A stretch of DNA of 64,000 nt from contig DATDPU010000118.1 in the NCBI GenBank assembly GCA_035292585.1, positions 1 to 64,000 of the forward strand, read 5' to 3'. The stretch is from DASSFZ01 sp035292585 (GTDB lineage Bacteria; Chloroflexota; Anaerolineae; Fen-1058). Both the position numbers and the translations under genes were made by a program. The first letter of the stretch is position 1. Each line of letters begins with the position of its first letter. Shown in pieces: positions 51,254 to 60,278 of this stretch. A model generated the notes under the pieces. It searched no databases. It was given only the letters and a program-made list of their open reading frames with translations, and was not told where the DNA came from.

Positions 51254-52087
51254 TCAAGCCTCGGTGTTATCAGAATGACGAGAGAAGCGGGCGAAGTAGT
51301 AACGGCTGATGTCTTCAGGAATCAGTTCACGGCCGAGTGCTTCATCGATGCAATCCGTCAGCAAGCCAACCGCCAGTTCGTAACGCCGCGTGAAGTCGGC
51401 CCCAGCGACGCTGCGAATCTCGGCCAATGATCGCAGGCGTTGCCTGAGATGAGCGGGTTGCCAGGGTAACACTTGCACCACATGGTATTTCCATTTAGTT
51501 GAAGGCGCCGGCCTGCCGTTGATGGCAAACAGCAGGTCGATGAGCAGCTCGTGTACTTGATGGAGACGCATATGCGCCGAGTAAGCATCGCCGCGCTGAA
51601 TCCACAGGTCAGGACGGTCGCTCCAGAGAACACCCCGCCACGTCGCGCCATATCGGCCTCGATAAACGCAACCACGATTCCCTAACTTCTTCACCGCAAA
51701 AACAACGCGGTCGACTTGCTCTTCAGGCGACAGTCGAGCGTCTGCGCACAGCCGGGCCAGACGCCCGTTTGGATCCGTCACAATAGACGTCTCGTAAGCG
51801 TAGAGGTAACGCTGCTTGTCAGTCCAGCGTTTGGGCTGCACCTGGTCAAAGCAAAGCGTAAAGATACTCCAATGACCGCCGTCGACCCGTTGCTCCCCCT
51901 GCGGCGCCCGGCGCTCATCCTCAGGCGAAGCACAGCACAGCAGCAGATCGACATCCGACAATGCATCGACCTGTCCTCGGCCAATACCTCCCTGAAAGGC
52001 GATCGACTCAACGCGCGCATCGCCGATCACGCTCGGCAACAATTCAATCGCCCTCTGGCGCAGGCCGTCTAGCGTCTGAGCCGGCAT
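51254..52087 (-). CDS. Nucleotidyltransferase-fold protein
   Basis: A 277-residue protein with a pol-beta nucleotidyltransferase core: AFQGGIGRGQVDALSDVDLLL supplies the Gly-rich loop and the Asp-x-Asp metal pair. A helical C-terminal half follows, similar in layout to DUF4037/aminoglycoside nucleotidyltransferases. It would transfer an AMP-like group to a small molecule or peptide; target unknown. ATG 52085-52087 has AAGGAG. It overlaps the HAD gene by 44 bp and is the last gene of the minus-strand array. Confidence 0.75.
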   Translation of the reverse strand: MPAQTLDGLRQRAIELLPSVIGDARVESIAFQGGIGRGQVDALSDVDLLLCCASPEDERRAPQGEQRVDGGHWSIFTLCFDQVQPKRWTDKQRYLYAYETSIVTDPNGRLARLCADARLSPEEQVDRVVFAVKKLGNRGCVYRGRYGATWRGVLWSDRPDLWIQRGDAYSAHMRLHQVHELLIDLLFAINGRPAPSTKWKYHVVQVLPWQPAHLRQRLRSLAEIRSVAGADFTRRYELAVGLLTDCIDEALGRELIPEDISRYYFARFSRHSDNTEA

Positions 52088-52601
52088 TTCGATTGCTCCT
52101 TCCCAAAATGAAGAGGAGGTCTGCGCAGACATTTCGCCAGACGTCAGGTAAGCGCTCGGCGTCCACGGCGTACAGCAGCTGGGCAGCGCTATCAGGCGCG
52201 CCGTCAGGCCGCCAGGCGAATCGCACGATCGTCATCGCCAAACGCTGATATACCCTTTCATCGATAAGCCCATCGCCGATCCCGGCCCAGGGCTTCAAAT
52301 TATGCTCCGCGGCGTAACCTTCGATTGCCTGAACCTTGGCGGAAATAATCCCTTCGGCCGAATGGTCATGTAGGGTCATATCACGATGAAGAAATGGCAT
52401 GTGCGCCAGGCCCGCCTGGCGCAATGCCGTGCGAGCGGCAGTGACCGCCTTGGCCGAGGCGCGCGCCGTGACGATGATCACCGGTGCGCGGCGGTCGATG
52501 CATTTTAGCATCGCGGCGACTGTCGGATGGATAGCATGTGCCGTCTTGTCATCTTCGGCGACCAGGCAGCCATCGAAATCGGTGACGAGCAGAGAACACA
52601 T
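52044..52601 (-). CDS. HAD-superfamily hydrolase
   Basis: A 185-residue protein with the HAD motifs DFDGCLV (nucleophile Asp), VTARA, and a late GIGDGLIDE loop. This suggests a small-molecule phosphatase. The C-terminus overlaps the next gene by 44 bp in another frame. GGAG precedes ATG 52599-52601. It follows the PEP-utilising enzyme by 36 bp, so the two phosphoryl-transfer enzymes are co-transcribed. Confidence 0.8.
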   Translation of the reverse strand: MCSLLVTDFDGCLVAEDDKTAHAIHPTVAAMLKCIDRRAPVIIVTARASAKAVTAARTALRQAGLAHMPFLHRDMTLHDHSAEGIISAKVQAIEGYAAEHNLKPWAGIGDGLIDERVYQRLAMTIVRFAWRPDGAPDSAAQLLYAVDAERLPDVWRNVCADLLFILGRSNRNAGSDARRPAPEGD

Positions 52602-52637
52602 CCAGTCTCCTGTGCGCCACCGGTCAGGTAGCGCCCC

Positions 52638-54662
52638 TCACGGCGAGTTCGGCGCGGTTGAATCCGGCTCACTGGCCGCGCGCGCCAGCACGGTTACACC
52701 TGCCGGTGAGATGCTTATGAAATCGCCATCCTGAAGGCCCGCCGCCGCGTCCCCTAAGATAAGCCCCGGCACACGGGTTTCACGCAACACAATGGCAGTG
52801 TGACAGAGAAGTGTGCCGCGCTCAAAGATAAAGCCCTTCACGTAGCGCAGCAAAGGGATCAGTCCTATCGACGGATAATCGGCCACTGCAATCAACGGGC
52901 CTACCCGTTCGGCAAGATGTCGGATCTGTACCACAGGTTCCGCGTCATGAATCGCATCTTGAGAGTCGCCGTGACTGACGACGCTGACGCCATGGCGTGC
53001 CGCGAGGGTGTCGAATACGTCAAGGCGCGGGATTCTGACTACCCGCCCAACTGCCGAGCCGGCCGACAGGATGGTCAAATCGTCCGACGCCTCAACTGGC
53101 GCGGTCTCGATGCTCAGGTCCTTGACGTAGACCTTGTCGCGATAGATGTACCATTCGAGACGCACTTCGCCAAATTTGGCGCTCAATGCGCGTATTATCT
53201 CCCCGATGCGACGCGCGTGCGCCGGCAACACAGTCAAAGGATAAGCTGGGGTTGGTGTTTCTTGCCAATCACCCTGCGCCAGGTTGAGAACGGCAATCTG
53301 CCTGAAGGCTTGGACGTGGCTCTGGGCAAGCTCGCCGTCCGGCTGTAACACGTAGGTGGACGGCGTGACTGCGCCGCTATAGATACGGCTTATCCCGTTT
53401 GGAAAGGCTTCGATCAGGACTCGCCCATCGGCGAGACGGGTAGCGAACCCGGTGATCTCCGCAGGGATCACTTCGCCAAGTTGCACAGCGCAGTAACTTC
53501 CAGTTCCGATTGGATTGTTCTGCCAACCGGATATCAGCGTCTCGATCAGATGCTCGCGCTCGACGATGACACTGGGGCCGCCCCAATTCACCCGCACGTA
53601 CGGCATTTGCAAAACGGCTTCAAGCTGAGACCGGCGCTCAAGCACGTCAGCTACGTCATACACGAGATAGATGATCTGAAACGTCGGGATGCCTTGCGCC
53701 TGGCAATACTGGCGAAACCACACCTTCTTCTGTAGCTGGCGCATAAAGAAGCGCTCACACTTGCCCAACGGCAGCGCATAAACTCGATCGACGTCTTCTT
53801 GAGAGGCCCAAACGGTGTGTGTCATCGACCTTGACACGGGCGTGGTGATAGGTCGAGCCTGAAGGATAACGAGCGCCAGGCCGGTCCACGCCCACTCGAT
53901 ATCCGCCGGCATCTTCAGCAAACGTTCAACCTGTTCTGCGGTCCGCAACAGCGCTTGAGCCAGCGGCACAGGCAAGTCCGAGTCAAACGTGTCTTTGCGC
54001 AGTCGGACACTTTGCTGCGCGGCGCGACCAGCCGTGATGCTCTCGTTCCCGCCGCGATTGAATTCGACCAGTACGGCCGCGCTGGGCTTGAGCGGCTCAA
54101 GCGTGAACATGACGCCGGCAAACTCGGAACGAATGTAAGACTGGACGATTAACGCCATGTCTGTGGCGATACGCCCCCGGCCATAGTAGATGGCCTGCTC
54201 GGTGAACAGGGAGGCCCAGCATTTGCGGATGGCCGTATCCAGCGCCGAGAGGTCTTGAACCCCCAGCTCCGTATGATAGATGCCTGCATGCGAAACCTGT
54301 GTGTCGTCTTCATCCGGCGCCGAAGAGCGCACCGCCACTGGCCCGTGCTGCAGCATAGGCCGCAGCTGTGATTCAAGCAATGACCCGAGCGGTTCTGGAA
54401 GCGCTATGTCGTAGACCGCGCGCCGAAGTTGCTCCAACACTTTGCCGCGCAGCACGGGATTCTGCTCTAGCACACGCAACTTTTCGGCAACGATCCCGCT
54501 CAAAGGCGTTTGATTCTGAACGGCTCGAAAAAAGGTCGTGGTCAGGCAAATACCGTCAGGCGCCGGTAGCCCCGCCGCGAGCAGGCGGCCAAGCATCTGC
54601 GCCTTGCCGCCGACGACGGCGCGCGAGAGGTGGTTGCACTCGGCCAGGGTAACAACTAACAT
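52638..54662 (-). CDS. PEP synthase/rifampicin phosphotransferase-like enzyme
   Basis: A 674-residue protein. N-terminal ATP-grasp-like PPDK domain (GGKAQMLGRLLAAGLPAPDGICLTT, GPVAVRSSAPDEDDTQVSHAGIYHT, and RPITT at the end of the domain), a middle region, and a C-terminal swivelling His domain where KGFIFERGTLLCHTAIVLRETRVPGLIL carries the phospho-His. The full PEP-binding TIM barrel of PEP synthase is absent, so it resembles antibiotic phosphotransferases (Rph-type) or stand-alone modifiers more than a central metabolic enzyme. It lies in a minus-strand array with kinases and nucleotidyltransferases. Confidence 0.85.
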   Translation of the reverse strand: MLVVTLAECNHLSRAVVGGKAQMLGRLLAAGLPAPDGICLTTTFFRAVQNQTPLSGIVAEKLRVLEQNPVLRGKVLEQLRRAVYDIALPEPLGSLLESQLRPMLQHGPVAVRSSAPDEDDTQVSHAGIYHTELGVQDLSALDTAIRKCWASLFTEQAIYYGRGRIATDMALIVQSYIRSEFAGVMFTLEPLKPSAAVLVEFNRGGNESITAGRAAQQSVRLRKDTFDSDLPVPLAQALLRTAEQVERLLKMPADIEWAWTGLALVILQARPITTPVSRSMTHTVWASQEDVDRVYALPLGKCERFFMRQLQKKVWFRQYCQAQGIPTFQIIYLVYDVADVLERRSQLEAVLQMPYVRVNWGGPSVIVEREHLIETLISGWQNNPIGTGSYCAVQLGEVIPAEITGFATRLADGRVLIEAFPNGISRIYSGAVTPSTYVLQPDGELAQSHVQAFRQIAVLNLAQGDWQETPTPAYPLTVLPAHARRIGEIIRALSAKFGEVRLEWYIYRDKVYVKDLSIETAPVEASDDLTILSAGSAVGRVVRIPRLDVFDTLAARHGVSVVSHGDSQDAIHDAEPVVQIRHLAERVGPLIAVADYPSIGLIPLLRYVKGFIFERGTLLCHTAIVLRETRVPGLILGDAAAGLQDGDFISISPAGVTVLARAASEPDSTAPNSP

Positions 54663-54741
54663 TCGAACACGTTCCGCCAGGATGCTAAATGGTTTCTCGG
54701 CGAACCGCTGCCGATTTGAACGACGTCTTTAGTTCGTCGGG

Positions 54742-54851
54742 CTCTCCCGACTTGGACGGGATTATCCGCGAATACCGCGAATCGTCGCTAATGTTTTCGC
54801 GCGATTCGCGCGATTCGCGGATTGCTTTTCCCGCCCGATCCGGTAGAGCCG
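54742..54851. repeat. 110-bp palindromic repeat, copy 2
   Basis: 107 of 110 positions match the copy at 22141-22250. It overlaps the 3' end of the kinase gene and provides the last codons (NPRIARIARKH) and the stop codon. Confidence 0.92.
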
Positions 54852-55516
54852 TTCGTCGTCGGATGGAATTCAGACTGGCTCACCTTGCGGCGATGTGCCA
54901 CGGCTATATCCAGAATGATTTGATGGATGGCAGCTGGGGGCCAGGTCGCATCGACGCGGGTGATCGGAATGCCGGCGCAGGCTAACCGATCAACCCCAGG
55001 CAGGGTATCCTGGGTGTAGACTTCGACCTTGCGCTGGAAGATCGGCAGCCGCGCCTGCGCCGTTGCCCGCCCGCGTTTGCGCCGCTCACGCTCGAACTGG
55101 CGCTGAAGCGAGGCAGAGGGCGTGTCATCTGGAAAATAAAACTTGGCGACGACGGTGCGCCGCGCCAGGGCGTCGATATTCAGGAACAGTCCTGCTTGAC
55201 GTAGCCCGCGCGGACAACCGTCGAGCGCCACAAAAACATCGGTCGCTACACGCGAAATGGCGCGGAAAAGCATCCGGTCCAGGCTGATGGGGGCCAGTTC
55301 ACCTCGATCGCGCGCGACGTGGGCCGCGTCGAGCGACGAGCGCAATTCGTCGCGCTCGTCGGGCAGCAGCAAGTTCATCAACTCGGTCTCTTGACGAACG
55401 AGGCGCGGAACGGACGCGATCATGAAGTGCGAATGCGAAAAAGCTGCGCGCAACGCACGGATCTGAGTCGTTTTGCCGCTGCCCGGCGGACCGATGAATG
55501 CGAAGTATGCAGCCAT
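54788..55516 (-). CDS. P-loop nucleotide-kinase-like protein
   Basis: A 242-residue protein with Walker A FIGPPGSGKTTQ at the N-terminus, followed by a lid-like region and ALDGCPRGLRQA, an adenylate/thymidylate-kinase-like DGxPR motif; RQFERERRKRGRATAQARL is a basic lid. It may phosphorylate a nucleotide or cluster-specific small molecule. The natural C-terminus is replaced from about residue 222 by sequence from the 54742-54851 repeat, so the original end is lost. It follows the HD gene by 30 bp. Confidence 0.75.
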   Translation of the reverse strand: MAAYFAFIGPPGSGKTTQIRALRAAFSHSHFMIASVPRLVRQETELMNLLLPDERDELRSSLDAAHVARDRGELAPISLDRMLFRAISRVATDVFVALDGCPRGLRQAGLFLNIDALARRTVVAKFYFPDDTPSASLQRQFERERRKRGRATAQARLPIFQRKVEVYTQDTLPGVDRLACAGIPITRVDATWPPAAIHQIILDIAVAHRRKVSQSEFHPTTNGSTGSGGKSNPRIARIARKH

Positions 55517-55546
55517 GCTCGGGAAGGGTGACGTAGTGCGCTAGGC

Positions 55547-56908
55547 CTATAGATCAGCCGCTGGAACAGAAAGCGTCTCAGCGCGTACGACTTGTTCGAG
55601 CAGGGGTGTTAAGGGTAAGAGCCAACGCAAGGCAGGTACGGACCCGATGTCGGCCTGGTACACAGCGCTGATGAGCTCCAGTGCTTCTGGCGAGGCGCGT
55701 GGAGACGCTTGCAACATACTGCGAATTTCGGCGGGGGAAACCGCTCCCCGATACTCCGGGTTCTCAATCCCGCGATCCATCAGGCCTAGCAGATCGTGCG
55801 TCCGAATCAGGAATGTAACCAGATCGGCTTCCAGCGGCGTCAACCCTTCGGGTTGATACCGCTTCCACACCTTGGCGCCGATAAGTGCATGGCAACCCGG
55901 CGTCCAGATGTTGTGAAGCTTGCCGATATCATGCAACAGCGTGGTGACGCGCATGGCGCGCCGCGCGGCGGGATCGGCTCGGCTGGTGTCCAGAACAAGC
56001 AGCGCCATCAGGGCATGTTGATAAAGTTCCCAACCCTGGTGTGTGGGTTTCTGTTCTCCGCGTTGAACAGCCAGTACGTGTTGCACGAAAGGATCGGGGA
56101 AGGTACGCGGGTCTTGTAGCAGTGTTTGATCCAGGAGCCATTCGCGAAAGTTCGAATCCGGCGCCTGCCAGGGGTCGCTGCCGGGCAAGGACGCCCGGGA
56201 GGGCATCGGCATGGGGTCGATCGCAGGTTTCACACCGGCATGCCATTGCCGAATCTGGTCAACCCAATACCTCTCGCCAGGAAAAAAACTCATCTTGGGG
56301 TTGCGCCCACCGCGTTCGTTCGCCTGAATGACATGGTGCATCGCTTCAAAAGTCTCTTGCAGCGATTTGCGCGAGTAGTTCAAGAAATCGGCCGCGAGAC
56401 CGGGGAAAAAGATCAGGAGTCGAGTCGCTTGCGCCCGAGCGGCCGCCAAATCGTTCGTGTTGGGCGCTAAAACGCCGTCCCGCAGTTGAGCCAGCGCCTT
56501 TGGATGACCGAGGTGAAAGGTGGGTTCGCCGTTCTCGATGCGCGCCGCGCCACATCCGGCAATCAACGGGGCGCATTGCAGCGCGCGTCGCACCAGGTCG
56601 TCTGCGGCGGCGCCGTCAGGCGAATATCCGATGAGTTCCTCCGCCGCTCGCACGCGCCAACGCAGGTCCGGTCTGGCCGTCGCCAATTTCTCCTGCACCT
56701 GTCCGATTTCATCACGGTAGGCGATCATCACATCCAATTCGGGCGGAACAAAAGGCGGGCCATACTTGCCGGAAAAGAAAGCCACGTAGTACAGACTTCC
56801 GACCACCCAGGCAGCCGGTTCCACAGCCGCCAGCGCCTCCAGATACGCGACATACCATGACGGCAGAGCGGGCGCCAGGATGCTTTGGCCGTTGTCATGC
56901 AGGATCAT
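55547..56908 (-). CDS. Nucleotidyltransferase-like / HD-domain protein
   Basis: A 453-residue protein. The N-terminal part (WVVGSLYYVAFFSGKYGPPFVPPELDVMIAYRDE) has the layout of a minimal or degenerate nucleotidyltransferase (G-S and D-V-M/I). The C-terminal half is an HD hydrolase: LYQHALMALLVL, then VTTLLHDIGKLHN, HALIGAKVWKRY and LIRTHD. This order resembles tRNA CCA-adding-type enzymes but lacks their clear head motifs. ATG 56906-56908 with GGAGG 8 bp upstream is preferred. Its substrate is unknown; HD domains hydrolyse phosphoesters. Confidence 0.7.
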   Translation of the reverse strand: MILHDNGQSILAPALPSWYVAYLEALAAVEPAAWVVGSLYYVAFFSGKYGPPFVPPELDVMIAYRDEIGQVQEKLATARPDLRWRVRAAEELIGYSPDGAAADDLVRRALQCAPLIAGCGAARIENGEPTFHLGHPKALAQLRDGVLAPNTNDLAAARAQATRLLIFFPGLAADFLNYSRKSLQETFEAMHHVIQANERGGRNPKMSFFPGERYWVDQIRQWHAGVKPAIDPMPMPSRASLPGSDPWQAPDSNFREWLLDQTLLQDPRTFPDPFVQHVLAVQRGEQKPTHQGWELYQHALMALLVLDTSRADPAARRAMRVTTLLHDIGKLHNIWTPGCHALIGAKVWKRYQPEGLTPLEADLVTFLIRTHDLLGLMDRGIENPEYRGAVSPAEIRSMLQASPRASPEALELISAVYQADIGSVPALRWLLPLTPLLEQVVRAETLSVPAADL

Positions 56909-56947
56909 CTTTGCCGCCTCCAACCCTCGCGCTGACGTCCATGGTCT

Positions 56948-57104
56948 TTAGAACAGCGTAAGCGTTCCGGTGCGCTTGGCCCGTCGTTCGGCATACCCCA
57001 GCAGCAGATAACTGGCCGCCCGCATCAGTGCGCTGAGACCAGCCGGGACGGCGATCTCCAAGCCGATATCTTGCGCAAGATGCTCAAAACGAACGATCGC
57101 ATTA
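56948..57104 (-). pseudogene. ABC-2 permease remnant with internal deletion
   Basis: Directly after the ATPase stop (TAATG overlap) a frame begins MRSFVLSILRKISAW, like the start of an ABC-2 permease, and stops after about 25 codons. A second frame in the same stretch reads GLEIAVPAGLSALMRAASYLLLGYAERRAKRTGTLTLF, like a permease C-terminus. The middle, several hundred residues, is missing. Confidence 0.65.
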
Positions 57105-58076
57105 TTTGGCCTCGTCGCCGGAGATAGCCACCAGCACGTCTTCAAGCGTCGGTTCGACTGCGCGCAACTCGAGGATACGGCGGTGGGTCGCCGTAATGGC
57201 GTCGAAGAGCTGGGCTGTGATGTTTTGAGCACTGCGCACCGTGATCTGGTAGCCGAGTTCGGTGTGGACCGCCGAGCGCCGGGCCTGATGTGCCTGACTA
57301 AATGCATCCAGCACTTGATCGAGGGCGGCATCCTGACCATCAACGGTAACCACTACAATTTGCTCCTGCTTGTATTTCTGCTTCAATTGGTCGGGAGTGC
57401 CTTGATCGACCGGCCCGCCCTTGTGGATAATCACGATTTGATCGCACAGTTCTTCGACTTCATACATATAATGCGACGTGAACAGGATCGTCTTATCCTT
57501 CAGGCGTTCCTTGATAAACTGGCGGATTTGACGAGCGATCGGCGCATCCAGGCCGATGGTCGGTTCGTCCATGAACAGATAGACGGGATCGTTGATCAAC
57601 CCGCGTGCGATCTGCAAGCGCTGCTTCATGCCTTTTGAATACTGTTCGACGCGTCTATCGGCGTCCTGGCTTAGGCCCACCAGCTCCAATAACTCGCCGA
57701 TGCGCCGCGTCTTGATCGGCTCGGGCACATCGTACAAGTCGGCAAAGTAAGCCAGATTCTCGCGACCGGTCAGTCGCCAGTACAGCATCCTTTCCCCGCC
57801 GGCAATCATGTTCACAATCCGCCGAACTTTCCCGGCGTCTCGCACCACGTCATAGCCACCCACTCGAGCCGTACCTGACGTGGGTTCCAGCAAGGTAGCC
57901 AACAGCTTGACCAGTGTGGTCTTCCCGGCGCCGTTCACGCCCAGCAAACCAAAAACTTGACCCTCGTCGATGTGCAGATTGAGATGGTCAACGGCGACAG
58001 TCTGCTTGCGCGCCGGCCGAAAGGGGAGCAAGCCGTGGTCTGAGTAGATTTTGGTCAGGTCGTGAGTCTCGATCAT
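57102..58076 (-). CDS. ABC exporter ATPase (ABC-2 type)
   Basis: A 324-residue ATPase: Walker A GVNGAGKTT, FTPTSG-like LEPTSGTARVGGYDV, signature YSKGMKQRLQIARGL, Walker B LFMDEPTIGLDA, H-loop FTSHYMYEVEEL, and a C-terminal DUF4162-like domain. ABC-2 ATPases work with separate membrane permeases in drug, polymer or peptide export. Both flanking permease genes are remnants, so the ATPase has lost its partners unless others exist elsewhere. ATG 58074-58076 starts at MIETHDLTKIY. Confidence 0.92.
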   Translation of the reverse strand: MIETHDLTKIYSDHGLLPFRPARKQTVAVDHLNLHIDEGQVFGLLGVNGAGKTTLVKLLATLLEPTSGTARVGGYDVVRDAGKVRRIVNMIAGGERMLYWRLTGRENLAYFADLYDVPEPIKTRRIGELLELVGLSQDADRRVEQYSKGMKQRLQIARGLINDPVYLFMDEPTIGLDAPIARQIRQFIKERLKDKTILFTSHYMYEVEELCDQIVIIHKGGPVDQGTPDQLKQKYKQEQIVVVTVDGQDAALDQVLDAFSQAHQARRSAVHTELGYQITVRSAQNITAQLFDAITATHRRILELRAVEPTLEDVLVAISGDEAK

Positions 58077-58087
58077 GCCAGGTCCAG

Positions 58088-58391
58088 TTATGACAGCGCT
58101 TTCTCGAGTGCGACACGCCGAACGCGATTCAACAGGATGAAGCCGAATACACACTAAATCAGCGCCAGGGCTGAGAGGCCCCGGATGGCGTCGACGTGTT
58201 GATCTAAATCCAAACCGAATAAGACGTTATCCCGCGCCAGACTGACGGTCGCCGTGAGCGGGATAAATCGAGCGAGCGCTTGCAGCCAGTCCGGCAGATA
58301 TTGTATCGGAAAGAGTATGCCGCAAATCAAGTACAGCACCGCGTGGAAGTCGCGGCGCGGGCGAACTGGGAGACTGATCGAGCGCAAGGGT
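58088..58391 (-). pseudogene. ABC-2 permease C-terminal remnant with in-frame stop
   Basis: The minus-strand frame from 58391 reads LPVRPRRDFHAVLYLICGILFPIQYLPDWLQALARFIPLTATVSLARDNVL, the C-terminal third of an ABC-2 permease, and reaches a TAG at 58154-58156. Beyond the stop the same frame continues CVFGFILLNRVRRVALEK, clearly the missing last helix, to a second stop at 58088-58090. The N-terminal two thirds are absent. It abuts the nucleotidyltransferase gene. Confidence 0.8.
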
Positions 58392-58397
58392 CCAAGA

Positions 58398-59186
58398 TCA
58401 GGCCGGTGGTCTATCTTTTTGAGCTTTAAACATCAACTCGTTGGCAAAGTCGAGAGACTGTTTGGCAAAATCAATGATAGCTTCACGGTGGTCGAGGCGG
58501 GGTAACTCACACGACCAGTAGCGCTCTAATACTTCGGTCTCGCCCAGCTTGCTCAGTTTCGCGAAGCGCCACTTGGCTTTCGTGTTCGTTTCGCCTTTTG
58601 AGGCGATATAAGCGTCAAGCGCAAGCCCGACTGCCTCCCGGACCGTAAGCCAGGCGAGACCCGCTTGCTTGGAGTCAATCGCGCCCACTACATCCTCGGC
58701 GACGCTTTCGAACCAAGCCACACGCTGGGAGACAAGGATTTGGCTGAAGTGGTCATAGTCAAACGCCCTTTGCAGCTCCCGAAAATTGTCTTCGGATTGA
58801 ATCGGAATGCCGCCGCGCATGCGGTGAGCAATATGAATATCCGCAAGCTTGGCATTCCGACAGGCGTCCCAATCTTCGATCCCAATCTCCTGCAAGCGCC
58901 GCGCCGCCTTCAGGATTTCGGCCTTTTCCCAGTTCTCAATATCCAGACGCCAGTTGGCGATCCACTTGTTCGAGATGGTGTGGTTTTCCCAAGCGATGTC
59001 TACGCTGACCTGCACTTGCTTGGGAAAGATCACAAACACGTCGAGATCGGACAGGGCGTGACCGAAACCTTCGGTGACCGAACCGCTGATGAAAATGGTA
59101 TACGGTTCGATGGGCAATTCCAGGTTACTCAAGACTTCGTCAACGTCAACGTTCAGTTTTTCAAGTAGAGCGACCTCAGCGGCCAT
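58398..59186 (-). CDS. Nucleotidyltransferase-fold protein (RiPP-cluster type)
   Basis: A 262-residue protein. FISGSVTEGFGHALSDLDVFVIF is a clear pol-beta nucleotidyltransferase loop with the D-x-D pair. The rest is helical with YDHFSQILVSQRVAWFESVAEDV. Similar proteins occur beside PqqD and CPBP genes in peptide-modification clusters, as I recall, though this could not be checked. AGGAG lies 7 bp before ATG 59184-59186. It follows the CPBP gene by 57 bp in the same direction. Confidence 0.8.
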   Translation of the reverse strand: MAAEVALLEKLNVDVDEVLSNLELPIEPYTIFISGSVTEGFGHALSDLDVFVIFPKQVQVSVDIAWENHTISNKWIANWRLDIENWEKAEILKAARRLQEIGIEDWDACRNAKLADIHIAHRMRGGIPIQSEDNFRELQRAFDYDHFSQILVSQRVAWFESVAEDVVGAIDSKQAGLAWLTVREAVGLALDAYIASKGETNTKAKWRFAKLSKLGETEVLERYWSCELPRLDHREAIIDFAKQSLDFANELMFKAQKDRPPA

Positions 59187-59243
59187 GCGTGTGCTCCTGC
59201 GAGTGAGTCGTCAAGCTCAAATGTGCAGGGGGAGCCTGCGGTC

Positions 59244-59969
59244 TTACTGGGTCTGGCTGGAACGGCGCAGCGCCTGAATCAGGCTGGGGAAATTATAGGC
59301 CATGTGTCCCAACAGGCTGCCGAGCAACGCCTGCGAAAAATAGAACAGGGTACTCAAGCCCAAACTCAGAAGCATCTGAAAGAGCAGATCGAGCCGATCC
59401 CAACGGCGGGAGGCATTAAAGTGCATCACATGCTCGAACACAAAAAAGACGGTCGAGACGACAATCGCCCACAGCTGGATGTAGGGTATGAGCACGTAGA
59501 GAATAACGCCGCGATAGAAGTACTCCTGCGCGCTGGCAATCAGGATCGGATGAAACGTGTCGCGAAACTTGTCTTCAGCCGAGAGAGGCGGCAGAAGTTT
59601 AAGGAAATCTCGCGACAGCGTTAAACGCAGATCGGATACTTGAGACAACTGGAGCGCCGCACCGTAGACGAATCCACCGACAATGCCCCAAGCTTGCGGC
59701 TGGGCAGAAGGGAATCCTAGAAACGGCAGCGGGACGAAAAATACAGCGGAGCGAATCAGCCGAGTCACGATTGCGGCGCCGCGAAAGCCGCGAATGTAGT
59801 TTCTCAAGCGGACCCGCGCCTCGGCGAGAATGAATGCGTAAGTCGCGAAAGCCACGCCCAGCGGGAGTTGGCTGACGGCAAAGAAGTAACCGGCGGCCAA
59901 TACCAGGAGAGCAATGGCTAGCGCCGCAACAACATTCCGGGTCGGCAGTCGGAGGCGCCGTTCCGTCAC
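59244..59969 (-). CDS. CPBP-family intramembrane metalloprotease
   Basis: A 241-residue protein with about seven membrane segments and the CPBP/Abi motifs: ILIASAQEYFYRGVILYV (ExxxR, with EYFYR in place of EExxxR), FFVFEHVMHF (the His motif) and GSLLGHMAYNFPS (the last HxxxN). Eukaryotic relatives (Rce1) cleave CAAX peptides; bacterial ones mature bacteriocins or provide immunity. Start is GTG 59967-59969, which overlaps the PqqD stop by 4 bp (GTGA). In this position it could cleave the peptide encoded upstream. Confidence 0.88.
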   Translation of the reverse strand: MTERRLRLPTRNVVAALAIALLVLAAGYFFAVSQLPLGVAFATYAFILAEARVRLRNYIRGFRGAAIVTRLIRSAVFFVPLPFLGFPSAQPQAWGIVGGFVYGAALQLSQVSDLRLTLSRDFLKLLPPLSAEDKFRDTFHPILIASAQEYFYRGVILYVLIPYIQLWAIVVSTVFFVFEHVMHFNASRRWDRLDLLFQMLLSLGLSTLFYFSQALLGSLLGHMAYNFPSLIQALRRSSQTQ

Positions 59970-60226
59970 TCTAGCAGGCCCTTGGCCTTGAGGTCTTGTA
60001 CAAACTCTTGCACGTCCGCCAATGCCTGTTCGGGTGTGACGTCATATTCCTGCGTCAAGGCGCCGGCAATATCTGCGGCGCTGCGAGTACCGTCACATAA
60101 TTCCCAAATCCGTCCACCCACCTCATCTAACTCATAAGTCTGATCGCGCTGAATCAATATTCGGCGTCCGCCCACCGACTGGAATCTTACTCGAAACGAT
60201 CGTTTCGGCGGAGTAGGGGTCATCAC
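59966..60226 (-). CDS. PqqD-family peptide-binding protein (RiPP recognition element)
   Basis: An 86-residue protein with the PqqD/RRE fold: RRILIQRDQTYELDEVGGRIWELCDGTRSAADIAGALTQEYDVTPEQALADVQEFVQDLKAKGLLE, winged-helix plus the IWELCDG and VxxFVxxLxxxGLL signatures. Such domains grip leader peptides and present them to a modifying enzyme. GTG 60224-60226 and ATG 60221-60223 both have AAGGAG upstream; an earlier start at 60307 crosses the attenuator hairpin and is rejected. It is coupled to the CPBP gene and lies 114 bp after the peptide gene. Confidence 0.93.
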   Translation of the reverse strand: MMTPTPPKRSFRVRFQSVGGRRILIQRDQTYELDEVGGRIWELCDGTRSAADIAGALTQEYDVTPEQALADVQEFVQDLKAKGLLE

Positions 60227-60278
60227 GAGGCTGATCTCCTTGTGTACATGCCCGTTGAGCTTGCGGCGCAATACAACT

